NCBI GenBank assembly: GCA_933822405.4
Contig: CAKOGP040001980.1
Coordinates: 748,499-812,498 of the forward strand
DNA length: 64,000 bases
Reading direction: 5' to 3'
DNA from: Cylindrotheca closterium
Taxonomy: Eukaryota; Bacillariophyta; Bacillariophyceae; Bacillariales; Bacillariaceae
Below, in pieces: positions 41,233 through 51,400 of the stretch. A model generated the notes under the pieces. That model did not search any database. It was not told the origin of the DNA and saw only the letters and a program-made list of their open reading frames with translations. Position numbers and translations under genes: made by a program. The stretch's first letter is position 1. Each line of letters starts with the position of its first letter.

Positions 41233-42306
41233 TTATTTTCCTTGTTGTTGTTGTTGTTTTTCCAGGGCCCTCCATTTATTGACGTCCAGTGGTTGTCCCA
41301 CTGCATTGTCCACCAAGATGCGTCCATTCTTGCCACTCAAAACCACCAATCTTGGAATCCCTTGGACCCGTATCGCAGCCATGATTTGATCTCGCGCATC
41401 ATCATCATAGTCCACGGCCATCCATGGATGGGATTGTTGAAAATATCCCTGGAATCCATCTTCGTCGTGATCGCAGGACAAGAACACAACTTCTGCTGCA
41501 CGACCACCCCCAGCAATTCGATTGCTGGCAGACTTGTACCAATTGGCCAACATGGGCGTGAACTGACGACAAGGAGGACACCAATGTGCCGAAGCATATA
41601 ATAACACAAATTCCTTGCCTCCCAAGGCATCGGCCAAGGGAACGGGTTCCTTTTGACCACTTCTCAGCAAGGTTCCATTCTCCAGTGACCCAAAGAATCG
41701 TCGAATACCAGCTGACAAGCCTCTTGCTACCATGGATTCCGAGGGAGGAGAAAATGGAGTTTCAATTTCACCACCAATAGTCCGAACTCGAAATTGGTAT
41801 CCCAAGGTCGACGTCAAATTCTTCTTCTTGACTTCCAATCCCGACAAGGATGGAGCAATCGTCTTCCATTCCGCCCCTCCTTGGTTTTCCCTCATTTGCA
41901 ATTCATATTTTGCGTCAGTGTTTTCAGCAGAAGCCTTCCAGGATACGTGCAAGGTTTGATTCAGTCCGGGATGACTGACTTTGGGAACTTCCAGTGCTTG
42001 TGATTCTTGGTCGGCATTTAGACAGGAAAAGGGCTCGGAATGGGTCATCCAGCAACCAGCGTCATTATTGTCGTTTACCACTTTGACACGAAAGAAATAG
42101 TCCGTTCCTGGAGTCAAATTGCGTTTGCGAGCTTGGGGTTGAGAAAGCTTGTCGGATAACAAGGCAAATCCATCATTGTCGGCGTTTTCCGAGTCGTCGT
42201 TGGATTTGTATTCGAGTTGGTACTTGACATTCTCTTGTTCCGCAGCAGCAGCAGGCCACGAGACGGTGAGAGAGTCGGATCTGGTATCCACCAATATGAC
42301 TGACAT
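41233..42306 (-). CDS. Nucleoredoxin/tryparedoxin-like protein with two FN3 domains
   Basis: Single exon, 357 aa, ATG 42306. Two fibronectin type III domains come first, about 1-90 and 105-195. Both show the FN3 pattern SLTVSWPAA ... TDYFFRVKVVND and TLHVSWKAS ... YQFRVRTIGG. The C-terminal domain (about 205-350) is a thioredoxin fold with active site WCPPC at 242-246 in the context LLYASAHWCPPCRQFTPML. It also has the cis-Pro strand VQGIPRLVVLS and the SCDHDEDGF loop typical of tryparedoxins and nucleoredoxins. No signal peptide is seen, so it is probably cytosolic. It likely reduces disulfides, with the FN3 domains recruiting partners. Confidence 0.87.
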   Translation of the reverse strand: MSVILVDTRSDSLTVSWPAAAAEQENVKYQLEYKSNDDSENADNDGFALLSDKLSQPQARKRNLTPGTDYFFRVKVVNDNNDAGCWMTHSEPFSCLNADQESQALEVPKVSHPGLNQTLHVSWKASAENTDAKYELQMRENQGGAEWKTIAPSLSGLEVKKKNLTSTLGYQFRVRTIGGEIETPFSPPSESMVARGLSAGIRRFFGSLENGTLLRSGQKEPVPLADALGGKEFVLLYASAHWCPPCRQFTPMLANWYKSASNRIAGGGRAAEVVFLSCDHDEDGFQGYFQQSHPWMAVDYDDDARDQIMAAIRVQGIPRLVVLSGKNGRILVDNAVGQPLDVNKWRALEKQQQQQGK

Positions 42307-42348
42307 GCTTGTGTATGTTATAAATGTTGGTCGACTTTGATTTTGGTT

Positions 42349-42400
42349 GTTGTTTATTGTTTATTGTTTGTTGTTTGTTGTTTGTTGTTTGTTTGTTTCA
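42349..42400 (-). repeat. 7-bp microsatellite TTTATTG/TTTGTTG
   Basis: About seven imperfect copies of a 7-bp unit (TTTATTG, then TTTGTTG) lie 40-95 bp upstream of the FN3-redoxin start codon, in its probable 5' UTR or core promoter. Confidence 0.75.
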
Positions 42401-42861
42401 GGTTTGAAATTTGTGATTGTGCGTCGTTTGTTTTGGTGTTCTGATTGTCGATTGTCGGCGGCTTCCTTCGAAGCCTTTGGAATTCATGCGGTTGACTGAC
42501 TGACGGGACATGTTAGTCCGAACTTTTATGAAGAACTCCAGGATGAAGAATTTCAATGTCATTCAATCGTTCGTTAAAAAACAGAACCATCTTGTTGTGT
42601 CAAGCTGGCCAGCGCCACCGACGCTCCGAAATAACGTATCCAGATTTTTCAAGGCTCCGTGGAGCTGCATAAAAGGTCTACGCGAACGTACCCCGATATC
42701 GCACGCCCATGATTTGAAGCTGACGTCGTCATTCGTTGTGTCAATTGAGAAACGGTTTCATTTTGGTTCCAGAACAGCCTGTTTTTCCAGACCTCGCTCT
42801 CATAAAAACAAAAATCCCGAACAACCACGTCAAGCAACCAGAACTTCCACTTAATCATATA
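42401..42861. promoter_or_regulatory. Shared upstream region of the FN3-redoxin and twin-CX9C genes
   Basis: About 460 bp between the microsatellite and the CX9C start. The plus frame is open upstream to 42736, but the ATG at 42862 gives the expected small CX9C protein. No motif was identified. Confidence 0.4.
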
Positions 42862-43101
42862 ATGACCCAGCAACCCATCGCAACCAGTACTACTACCAAC
42901 CCTTCCTCCTTCTTGTCCAATGCAGCACCTTCCGTCAGGACCAACCGCTTGTCTTCTAGCCCAGTGGTTCGTGCAATGATCTCCAACAATCGCATGTCCA
43001 ACTGCCAGGACGTGGCTTCCATGCTCAAAGAATGCAACGCGTCTAAAAGCAATGACAGAGTCTGTCAAGTAGCCATGCAATACATGGACATGTGCAAGTA
43101 A
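42862..43101 (+). CDS. Twin-CX9C (CHCH) mitochondrial intermembrane-space-type protein
   Basis: Single exon, 79 aa, ATG 42862. A polar N-terminal half rich in Thr, Ser and Asn is followed by two helices with exact CX9C spacing: CQDVASMLKEC and CQVAMQYMDMC, 12 residues apart (NASKSNDRV in the turn). Twin CX9C proteins are oxidised by Mia40 in the mitochondrial intermembrane space and mostly assist respiratory-complex assembly. The specific member (Cox19-, Cox23- or Cmc-like) cannot be decided from these motifs. Confidence 0.8.
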   Translation: MTQQPIATSTTTNPSSFLSNAAPSVRTNRLSSSPVVRAMISNNRMSNCQDVASMLKECNASKSNDRVCQVAMQYMDMCK

Positions 43102-44740
43102 ATAACCAAAAACCAAGCCAAATGTCAATGCAACAATAACAACAACCACAACACTTTTGATACTTGGCACGACTGTGAATCGATTCGCTTTCTGGTCGTG
43201 CCGTTTTCGATTTTGATGAATTCCTGACTACTCCTTGCGGTACCCCAGGCTTTCATGGTCCTTGTGACACGAAATCACTTTCTAACTACCCCACAATACA
43301 CATCTGATACTACCGAAAGACGACTCACCTCCTCTTTTCAATGTTGACTTGGCGTTTGCTTGGTTTTTGCTTCCGGGAGATTTTAATCATCCACCCAACA
43401 ATAAAACTTACAAACACACATACTGGGTTTCTGACTCACCTCTGAACTCTTTATAACAATAACATAATAGAATACAACAATTATGAAAACCAAACTACAC
43501 GACGCTCTTTTTACACTACAGTATTATTGTTAACTTTTTGCGACTCTTTCACTCTCATGGTCAATTGGTGGTGGAAACGCCCGTCTGTACTGTACGTGTA
43601 GGTAGATGAGAACGTGTCGATTCATCAAGTATTTTCATTTGAAAGGGACTATTACACCAATGAAGCGCTCAAACATATTATAGTAATGTGTATGCAACAA
43701 ATAAACAGAATAGCAACACATTTTCCTAGAAGCCAAGCTGGGGCGCCTCATTGGCAAAATCTCCTCTCTCAAGAGTTATGCGATGCTAGCATCGTAATTT
43801 CAGATTTTTAAAATTAAACTTCATGATGCTTCACGGAGAAAAAGTCGTTTCAAGCAGTCTCTGTAGGTAGCTGTACCGCCGTTGTCGTTCTGTCTCGGTC
43901 GTATCATTATCATTTGTCCCCGACCAACCAGAGGAAGGCATGAAACATGTGCATCTGCCGCAGTAGCACAGGCCCTGTTGTTTTCGTTTTCATGGTGAGG
44001 ATTTGATTGCGTCGTGCTGTCTTTCAATGCAATTTGGATGCGAGCAACGAGCCAAACAGTTGAGCAGAGCACTAACTGAGCCTTGTTGACGCGTAATTGC
44101 TGCATATGCCGTATGTTCACAACTGGCTCTAGTTTTAAGGAGGAGAGAGCTCAGTTCCGGCTTTCTCTTTTCTTTAAATGACGACACGATTGATTTCAAA
44201 TTGTATCCCGAGGCCAGTTTGTTTCTGATGCGGCAAGTATGAATATGCCTTTAGCATAAAAGAGCAATTCTTCCTCAAACAGGTGCCATCACCATCAACA
44301 GCCATGCCTTGCGCTACTAGGTAGATGATCCTCCACGGTGTGTGAAGAACGAAAGAAGAGATCACAAAAGGGGCTCCGCCAACGTAAAGTATCTAGCCGG
44401 CCAGTGATGTTTCATTGCCCATCCTGTTCCTCCAACATATTTATATATAATCATCATAGTCGGTTTTTACACTGCGGTTCAAGCTTTTAACCCAACTCAT
44501 GATGCAATCAGTCATTTCGTATCTTTGGTGTGATGCATATGCTCAGTCATAATCTCGTATCTTTGATTCCAGTACAGATTCTACGAGAATGTCTACGGCA
44601 ACTGAGAAAATCTCCCAAAACCGCACAGAAATAAAACCTACCGTTTTTCAGAACGCACATCCAAACAGAAAAGCAACCAACCTCCCCGACATTATCATCT
44701 ACAATTCTGGACAACGATTTAAAATCTGAACACTACAGCA
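43102..44740. other. Long intergenic stretch, no gene recognised
   Basis: About 1.6 kb, the longest gene-free stretch in the window. ORFs at 43614-43811 (plus), 43821-44120 and 44174-44365 (minus) lack ATG starts or any domain. AT-rich segments alternate with ordinary sequence. No transposon termini or long repeats were recognised. Confidence 0.4.
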
Positions 44741-45862
44741 ATGAAACTACTGTCGGCGCCTCTCTGCCTGTTATTCACAGCTACTGATGTTTCTGCCCAG
44801 AGCCTCGGTAGTGTCTCGGACTCTTTGAAGGACTCTTTTTCGGAATCCATTTCCAACATTAAGAATGCGCTATGGAGGAGTCCAAACATAACTAGCTCCA
44901 TTGACGGCAGTCATGAAATCAAAGTGACTGTCAGTCCTCTTGTGGATAGTATCACCATTGAATACGGTTATGATGCAAGCCCACTATACGCATCGGATAA
45001 CAATAATCATCGTCGATTGGAAGCTCTGCTTTCTTCGAATCAAGTGCTGCTGCAAGAACAAGAATTCCAAAGCAGAAGCACCAGCAGCAAGATAAATAAC
45101 AGAGCACATGCCGGTAGAAATAGACGACGACTTCAGCAAGACTATGATCCATTCTTTGTATTCGGTGGTACTGTCCAAGGAGAATACGTCCATGGATCGC
45201 ACTACAAAGCGAATTGGAACGAAACCTTTTCGGTGCTGGTGGAACCGGCAGCGAATAAGAAATCAGAGCTCTATGTGCTTATGGACGAAGCCTCAAAAAC
45301 AACCTTTCCTTGCATCTATTTTCCATATGGCAATTTGACGACCGCGGATGTCATTGCTATGGTTTCTCTGGACGATGCCATTGCTTCGGGTGGCGAAGTA
45401 GGACATGTCTCATTCAATACGTCCACCGGTGCCTTTACTCTCTACTCGAACGAAACGGCTGTCCCAAATTCGGCTGGAGGACAGTTTGTTCCTGACGTCT
45501 ATGTATCTGGAAGCATCCCTGGGTCGAATACATCTCTTTCAAACTTATTTGGAGGAATCGATGGGACGGTCTTTGATTGGACACCAACTTCCAAATTCAC
45601 AGTGACAACTCTTTCGGCGAAAGACTACCTTATCAACCGGGGAGTGGAAAAGCTTACTATTGATGTATATGCCGAGAACGAAAACCTCGGTCTTTTTGCG
45701 TTTGCTCTTTTTGACGTTGATACTCAAGGCAATGTGGAACTCGCAGATCTAGGGTTGGAAGGAGGCAACCAGCGCAGTCAGCGACCTTCTTCCGCTGTAG
45801 AACTTGTCACTGGTACAAGTGTTTTTCTTGCAATGACGACAAGCTTGTTGAGCTCCTGGTAG
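44741..45862 (+). CDS. Secreted protein of unknown function with GPI-like C-terminus
   Basis: Single exon, 373 aa, ATG 44741. A signal peptide (LLSAPLCLLFTATDVSA) is followed by a Ser-rich region and a basic stretch (NNRAHAGRNRRRLQQ) that could be a processing site for a kexin-like protease. A beta-rich domain of about 200 residues comes next (FFVFGGTVQGEYVHGSHYKA onward), with N-glycosylation sequons. The C-terminus is a hydrophobic tail (VFLAMTTSLLSSW) after a Ser-rich segment, consistent with a GPI signal. I do not recognise the family. A surface or frustule-associated role is possible, but only from topology. Confidence 0.7.
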   Translation: MKLLSAPLCLLFTATDVSAQSLGSVSDSLKDSFSESISNIKNALWRSPNITSSIDGSHEIKVTVSPLVDSITIEYGYDASPLYASDNNNHRRLEALLSSNQVLLQEQEFQSRSTSSKINNRAHAGRNRRRLQQDYDPFFVFGGTVQGEYVHGSHYKANWNETFSVLVEPAANKKSELYVLMDEASKTTFPCIYFPYGNLTTADVIAMVSLDDAIASGGEVGHVSFNTSTGAFTLYSNETAVPNSAGGQFVPDVYVSGSIPGSNTSLSNLFGGIDGTVFDWTPTSKFTVTTLSAKDYLINRGVEKLTIDVYAENENLGLFAFALFDVDTQGNVELADLGLEGGNQRSQRPSSAVELVTGTSVFLAMTTSLLSSW

Positions 45863-46266
45863 ATTAGAGGAGGTGGGATGGATGACCACGTGGTTGCCAA
45901 GCTGCCTTCTTGCTATGCCTATTTCTATGATATGCTAGATAATTTGAACGGGTACATTTCAATCGTCACATTTTTCAGTTAATCTTGTAAAGCTATGGTC
46001 TCAGATTGCAATTGGTTGGGATTCTCTGTTACAGCCGATGTTTACCTCTCTAGTATCTAGTTTTCGGATGATAGGGAGGTCAGGACAAAAGCTCGCATAT
46101 ATCGGAGGAATTGAGAATGAAAAAAGTGGAGGTGGTCGAGTTAATCGACCTTCGACATCAACAATGAAACAACGAAACGCATTCGTCATCGCACCACACA
46201 TCCACAATAGCTACAGCCTACAGCACGATCATCTATCCTGAACCCCAACCCAGTCCCAAGAATCAA
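45863..46266. other. Intergenic region
   Basis: About 400 bp between two plus-strand genes: 3' UTR and promoter. Nothing specific was seen. Confidence 0.4.
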
Positions 46267-48120
46267 ATGGCAGTCAATAATGCAAGAAGGCTACGGCAGA
46301 GACGTGACTTCCAAGATTTGGCAACCTGTTGGAAGCTATCGACACTCATTGCCATGATGCTCTTGGCGGGAACCAATTCGTTCACAATATCTGCCGGTAC
46401 ATTATGCCACGTTCCGCACCCTTCAAGAATAACGGGTTCAGGGAGACAACAATCCCATTCCCGAATGACCATGTCGTTGCCTGCATCAACCGTAGAAGCT
46501 CAGCACACGGACCTGAAAGCTGACATGGAAACTATTAGGCACATGACCGAAACCGCTATATTTGAGACGTCTTCGATCAATGGATTGGAAGCCCTGCGAA
46601 CGCTATCTTTTTTGTGCCAGCGGCGGCTGCCCTACGTCTTTCACACCCAGGAATCACAATCCATTCCTGGCATTACTAGAAACAACCGCAACGATAATGG
46701 AGATGGAATATCACTAATTCGAAAATGGAGCCAATTGTTCCCTTCCGATGTAATTGCCTCTATCAAGGATCAGATTCAAAGCATGGAAGAAAAAGGATGG
46801 TGGAGTACGAATCCAGACTCGGTCGATGGCCTTCCGTCCTTCCATTTGAACTTGGTCAGTGATGGAAAGCCATTGTTTCCAATAAGAGATGGTACGGAAG
46901 ACAGCGTTGAAGAAGATAGCGCTAGAGACTTTGAAAGAGGGGTACAACAGTTGTTACAATTGGTGCATCCTGTGATATATCAAGATTTACTTCCAACACT
47001 TCAAAAGGAATGGCTTGCATCATCAAACAAGTCCACAAGCATTCAAGTCTCGGACATCTTTGTTCGAAGATACGGACGAGACCTTGAGGATGCTTGCATC
47101 CAAGCCAGACAAGGCATCTCCGCCCACTACGACGTCTACTCCAAAGTCACAGCCGTTGTAGCCTTGGATGATATAGCAGCGGAAGGAACCAACGGTCTCT
47201 ATACCACCTACTCGTCGCCAGAGGTGCCGCACCAAAGCGAAGAACGTAATGCCATTATTTCGACAAATCACGCTGCTCTCCGTCGCTTTGTCCCGTTGCA
47301 AGAAGGGGACTCAGTCATCCATACTTGGGACATTTTGCATGGAGTCGACGTCGAGCCAGGACTGGATCGAACCAGTCTCATCGTATGGTTTACGGAAGCA
47401 GAGGTTCTGGATCAAGCAACGGAAGGAGGTGACAGCAATGCCGATCAGAGCCAAGACAAGAAAGCGGCCCCGTCAGCTGTATCGCCCTGGCTTCTTCGAC
47501 ACCCAAACCTGGAGCGTGATGATGTGGCGCAATTCGTCCTTGCAAGTGCCCTATCAAGTAGCAATATCGACAACGATGTCCATGGAAGTGCAGATCTCAG
47601 TGATGATCGAGAGCAAACTGGAAAGGACTATCAACGTCAGCTCTACTTGCAAAGCGCGGCTGCTGGTAATTCGTTTGCGTTAACCCGTGTAGGAAGCTTG
47701 ATTGAGGAAGGCGCACTAAGGAGTGATCTTCTGGAGAAGGCCAAAGGAATTGCAGATCAACTACGGCAATTTGAGGCGCTGCCTGTCCCAATCCAAAAGT
47801 GGGAACAAGATGGAGACGAATCTTCTTTATTGGCGATGAGATTCTGGCTGGAAGGTGCCGTTCGAGGGAACCCGTTGGCACAGAAGGCATTGGCCGATGA
47901 GCTAATGTTTCTCCAGAGTTCGCAACCTGATAACGATGATTCAGAGGTGAACACGCTAGCTGCTACTCTTTTTGCTCTGGCCGCGCAACAAGGGGACGAA
48001 GAGGCATCCGATTCTCTGAAAAGGGTAATTGATTTTGCGGCTCGAAATGGAAACGTACAGTCACAAGAAGAGTTCTTGGCATTGGACGCTGTGCAAATAG
48101 CAAAGGCAGCCACTTCATGA
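46267..48120 (+). CDS. 2OG-Fe(II) oxygenase-like protein with Sel1-like repeats
   Basis: Single exon, 617 aa, ATG 46267. After a basic start, a hydrophobic segment (LSTLIAMMLLAGTNSFTIS) looks like a signal or membrane anchor. The region about 170-380 has oxygenase features: the HxD motif in ISAHYDVYSKVTAVVALDD, the distal His in TWDILHGVDVEPG, and an Arg in LDRTSLIVWF as candidate 2OG ligand. The C-terminal part (about 420-610) contains Sel1/TPR-like helical units (LYLQSAAAGNSFALTRVGSL, MRFWLEGAVRGNPLAQKALA, LFALAAQQGDEEASDSLKRV), which usually mediate protein contacts. Substrate unknown; a prolyl-hydroxylase-like role is possible. Confidence 0.75.
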   Translation: MAVNNARRLRQRRDFQDLATCWKLSTLIAMMLLAGTNSFTISAGTLCHVPHPSRITGSGRQQSHSRMTMSLPASTVEAQHTDLKADMETIRHMTETAIFETSSINGLEALRTLSFLCQRRLPYVFHTQESQSIPGITRNNRNDNGDGISLIRKWSQLFPSDVIASIKDQIQSMEEKGWWSTNPDSVDGLPSFHLNLVSDGKPLFPIRDGTEDSVEEDSARDFERGVQQLLQLVHPVIYQDLLPTLQKEWLASSNKSTSIQVSDIFVRRYGRDLEDACIQARQGISAHYDVYSKVTAVVALDDIAAEGTNGLYTTYSSPEVPHQSEERNAIISTNHAALRRFVPLQEGDSVIHTWDILHGVDVEPGLDRTSLIVWFTEAEVLDQATEGGDSNADQSQDKKAAPSAVSPWLLRHPNLERDDVAQFVLASALSSSNIDNDVHGSADLSDDREQTGKDYQRQLYLQSAAAGNSFALTRVGSLIEEGALRSDLLEKAKGIADQLRQFEALPVPIQKWEQDGDESSLLAMRFWLEGAVRGNPLAQKALADELMFLQSSQPDNDDSEVNTLAATLFALAAQQGDEEASDSLKRVIDFAARNGNVQSQEEFLALDAVQIAKAATS

Positions 48121-48430
48121 TAAAACGAGTGCCCTACGGTAGTCCTCGTATGTACAAAAAAAAACGAAAGAATAAAATTCAAGTAACGACTAATGTAGTA
48201 CTTTCTCAATGACAGTAGCTATCCAAATACCGGAAGAGAACATAGCCATCACCATCATATTTGCGATAAGAACCAAGTTCAAAGCAACTGTTTGCAGCAC
48301 GACAATGGAATTTCCTATCGTCTGAATCTCTTCTTCAGTAGTCCTGATTTCATTTCAAAAGTGACTGCGCTGCACTTGCATTCGTGTCCCATTTCATTTA
48401 TCAATCAAGTTGACACATTGAATAGCAGTC
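48121..48430. other. Intergenic region
   Basis: About 310 bp, 3' UTR of the oxygenase gene and promoter of the lipase gene. No motif was identified. Confidence 0.4.
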
Positions 48431-51400
48431 ATGGCATTTCCATTTTCTACAAACCCTTTCGATTCCCCCGAGGAAGACTTTCCGGATCCTTTGAATTCGC
48501 AGGATTCAGATGAAAGCGAGAGTAGATTCTTTGATTGTCAAGGGAGTGACAACGTCTTCGACTTTGTTTCGACGAACAGTGAAGCATCAAACAAGCCAAT
48601 TGGGAGAGCTGCCAACATCAATTTTGACAAGCCATTTGATGATGGAGGTGAGTGGAGCTTTCGGATATAGGAAAATGATTCAATTCACTCACACAACTAC
48701 TCTAGAAACCCCTGCTTTGAGTTTCAACCGGAACGTTGCATCCTCGGCCGAATTCTTCTCTCCTCTAGAGAGTGCAATGATGAGGTTGGGAAATCCAGCA
48801 ACTGGGGATATGATGACCAGCTTCGACTCGGAGGGCGAACTACTGTCGCAAGAGCATACACCCCTTTTGGATGACAGGAGCCGGACATCAAATTGCAGCG
48901 ATATTACTGTCTCGACCGTTGGCGACGATCGAAAGCGTGACGTCCCTTCGGAAGTTACTTCAGATGGCAGAAGAAGGTCCGGAAAAGGAAAGCGGAGGTC
49001 TTCACAGTCTCTGGCAATCCAAGCACAACCAGATCGTATAATGAAAGACCTAGCTGAAGGAGACAACGAGTTCAGCATGGACTACAAGTACATTTTGCTC
49101 GAGGAAATGGGGACGAGATCTTCTTGGTTCATCCTTCTTCTTCCATACATTGCCTTCTGCATTTGCCTGCTTCTGGAGTCATCGTTTCTGTTTCATTCTA
49201 GATTCACACAAATGATTGATGCATCCGATATATGTAGTGGATACCCTGCAACTCCGCCTGAAACGCCATGTCATTTTCTCTTTCACAAAGGCGAGGAAAC
49301 AACAAGAAGCTTTATGGAAAACAATATTACCGAGGGTGTGGGATTTGAATCAGGGATAATTGCTACCATTCCTGTGATTGCAACGTATCTGTACGCCGAT
49401 GCACTATATGAGGGTCTATCAACGGAGGCAGTCTCACTTGTTGCACACGGACAGCTGGAAGCCTCTGTTGAACTATATCAAGAGATGCCTCTTTCTTCAG
49501 ACAACGGGAAACATCACTGGGCTCTCTTGTCTGTCTCAGAGAAGAAATCAGTTTCTATGGTATGCGAGCGAGCCACAGATAATAGATGGGATTGCAGAAC
49601 TCCAAGACTGGCGAATGTAGTCTTTTCAATGCCAGATACTGGTAAGTATTCTGCTTGAGCTTGCTTGCCCCGGTGCTGCAATATTTAATCTAACCAAGAC
49701 GACTTTTTCAGCGGTTTTTGGTGGTGGGAACGTTCGCTTGAAAATTCTATATTCAGCAAAAACTGAAAACGAGCTACTAGAGACCACGGGCGACAAGACA
49801 GCTGATCCGTTGTACGTGTATACAAATGACAAATCTGCCTTTCGATCAGTGTCAAAGATTGGCATAGACAAGCTGCATCTCATCGAAGAGATAGCAGCCT
49901 CATCCGGATACAGTATAGAGCACGTGAGTGATCTAGCGGTGAACGTTGACACAGGAGTTCGCCTCATCACGTTTGCGGTAACTCTGGCTTTCTTCTTATA
50001 TTGGCTATACAACATGGGAGTTAAAAGTCTGTTTGGGGGGATCCGAGAAAACTTTCACTTCTGCTTCCCATCATCCAAGACTTGTAAGTTCCTATCATAT
50101 TTTTCGAGTGCAACCAACCCATCGATTCTGACATTCCTTTAGCTACAGAATGGTGGGAGTCGCATTGGATTTTGTTCCCCGAGCGATACTACATTATTTT
50201 GTTACTTGTCTCTCTTCTGCTTGTACAGGAGCCTCTGTTGGCCGCCATGGTTCTTTCTCCTACATTAGGTGCAAGTGCCAAGCTTCATATTGCAGCTGAT
50301 GCAACTATTGGAATCGGAGTGCATGGTGTCCTCTTCGTTTATCTATGTCTTTTTCACGGCTTTCGATATCACACTGCTGCTGTCTCGAAGAAACGCTCCG
50401 ATCATCAGAGACAGATACTTCAACTGTAAGTACCTTGATACACTCTTATGCAGAATCTAAAACGGCTTGCTCACTCTGCATTATTGCTAGTCGTCGCGCA
50501 GCGAAGTACATCGAAAGTGTAGAGAATAATCCGAGATCGCCGTCTGAAGGAGCCATGACAAAATATGCTGATGATTTCTACGATGTCTACGGCGACATTG
50601 ATGGCAGTGTCTCAAATAACCATCGGCTTCAGAACGACCCTTTTGGCGATGGATGGGCTGATTTCTTGCTGCTGAAGCTTGGATTGTTCATTGTGGGCGC
50701 AGCTTCAGTTTTGGCGACAGCATACTGCAGATTTCCGCCAGAGTCAGATGGTTCGTTTTCACTTGACCTTGAAAGCATCAACGCATATCGAAAGCTTTTT
50801 TTAGTGAGCTCTTGTTTGAACTTTGTGGTGCTCTTGATATGGATATACAGCTTGATCATCACAGTCATTGAAACCGGGCGACATCTGAGAGCTGAAAGAT
50901 TTCTGGCAACTCGTCCAGTTCAGCTGGCTATGCGAATCATCTTAGCCCATTTGACTCTTGGATTCATGGTTCTTGTCGTGACATTTTATTTGAACGTACA
51001 TAGACTTGCAACAAAGTGGGTGCTGACAGGCCTTGGATCTGTCGATCAAGGAGAGGATCTATCGGGGCTGGAAATTGCAATACGAGTTGTTGGCGATATT
51101 TCATTGACCTTTCCTTACTCTGGCACAGCAGCAAGCGTGGGTGGAGGCCGGGTACTTTTCGCGACTGTTTCAATTTTGATTACTGCATTCATTTTTCTTC
51201 CAGCGCGCACTCTGCAACAAGATTTCATCGACATCCAAGACGAAGAGAAGGACAAACGATATGAGCAGTGGAGACTGAAACGAGACAAACGCCTCGTTAT
51301 TAATCTCGCAAAGGAGGCAAAATCTTGGCGCGTGTTCCCGTTGCCGATTGACCAAAGTATTCAAACTACTGTTTTCGAAGATCGTGTTTACCAGCTGTAC

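Noticed and set aside
43821..44120. Minus-strand ORF of 99 codons in the 1.6-kb gene-poor stretch
   Set aside because: Begins at GTG and has no domain; nothing supports a gene.
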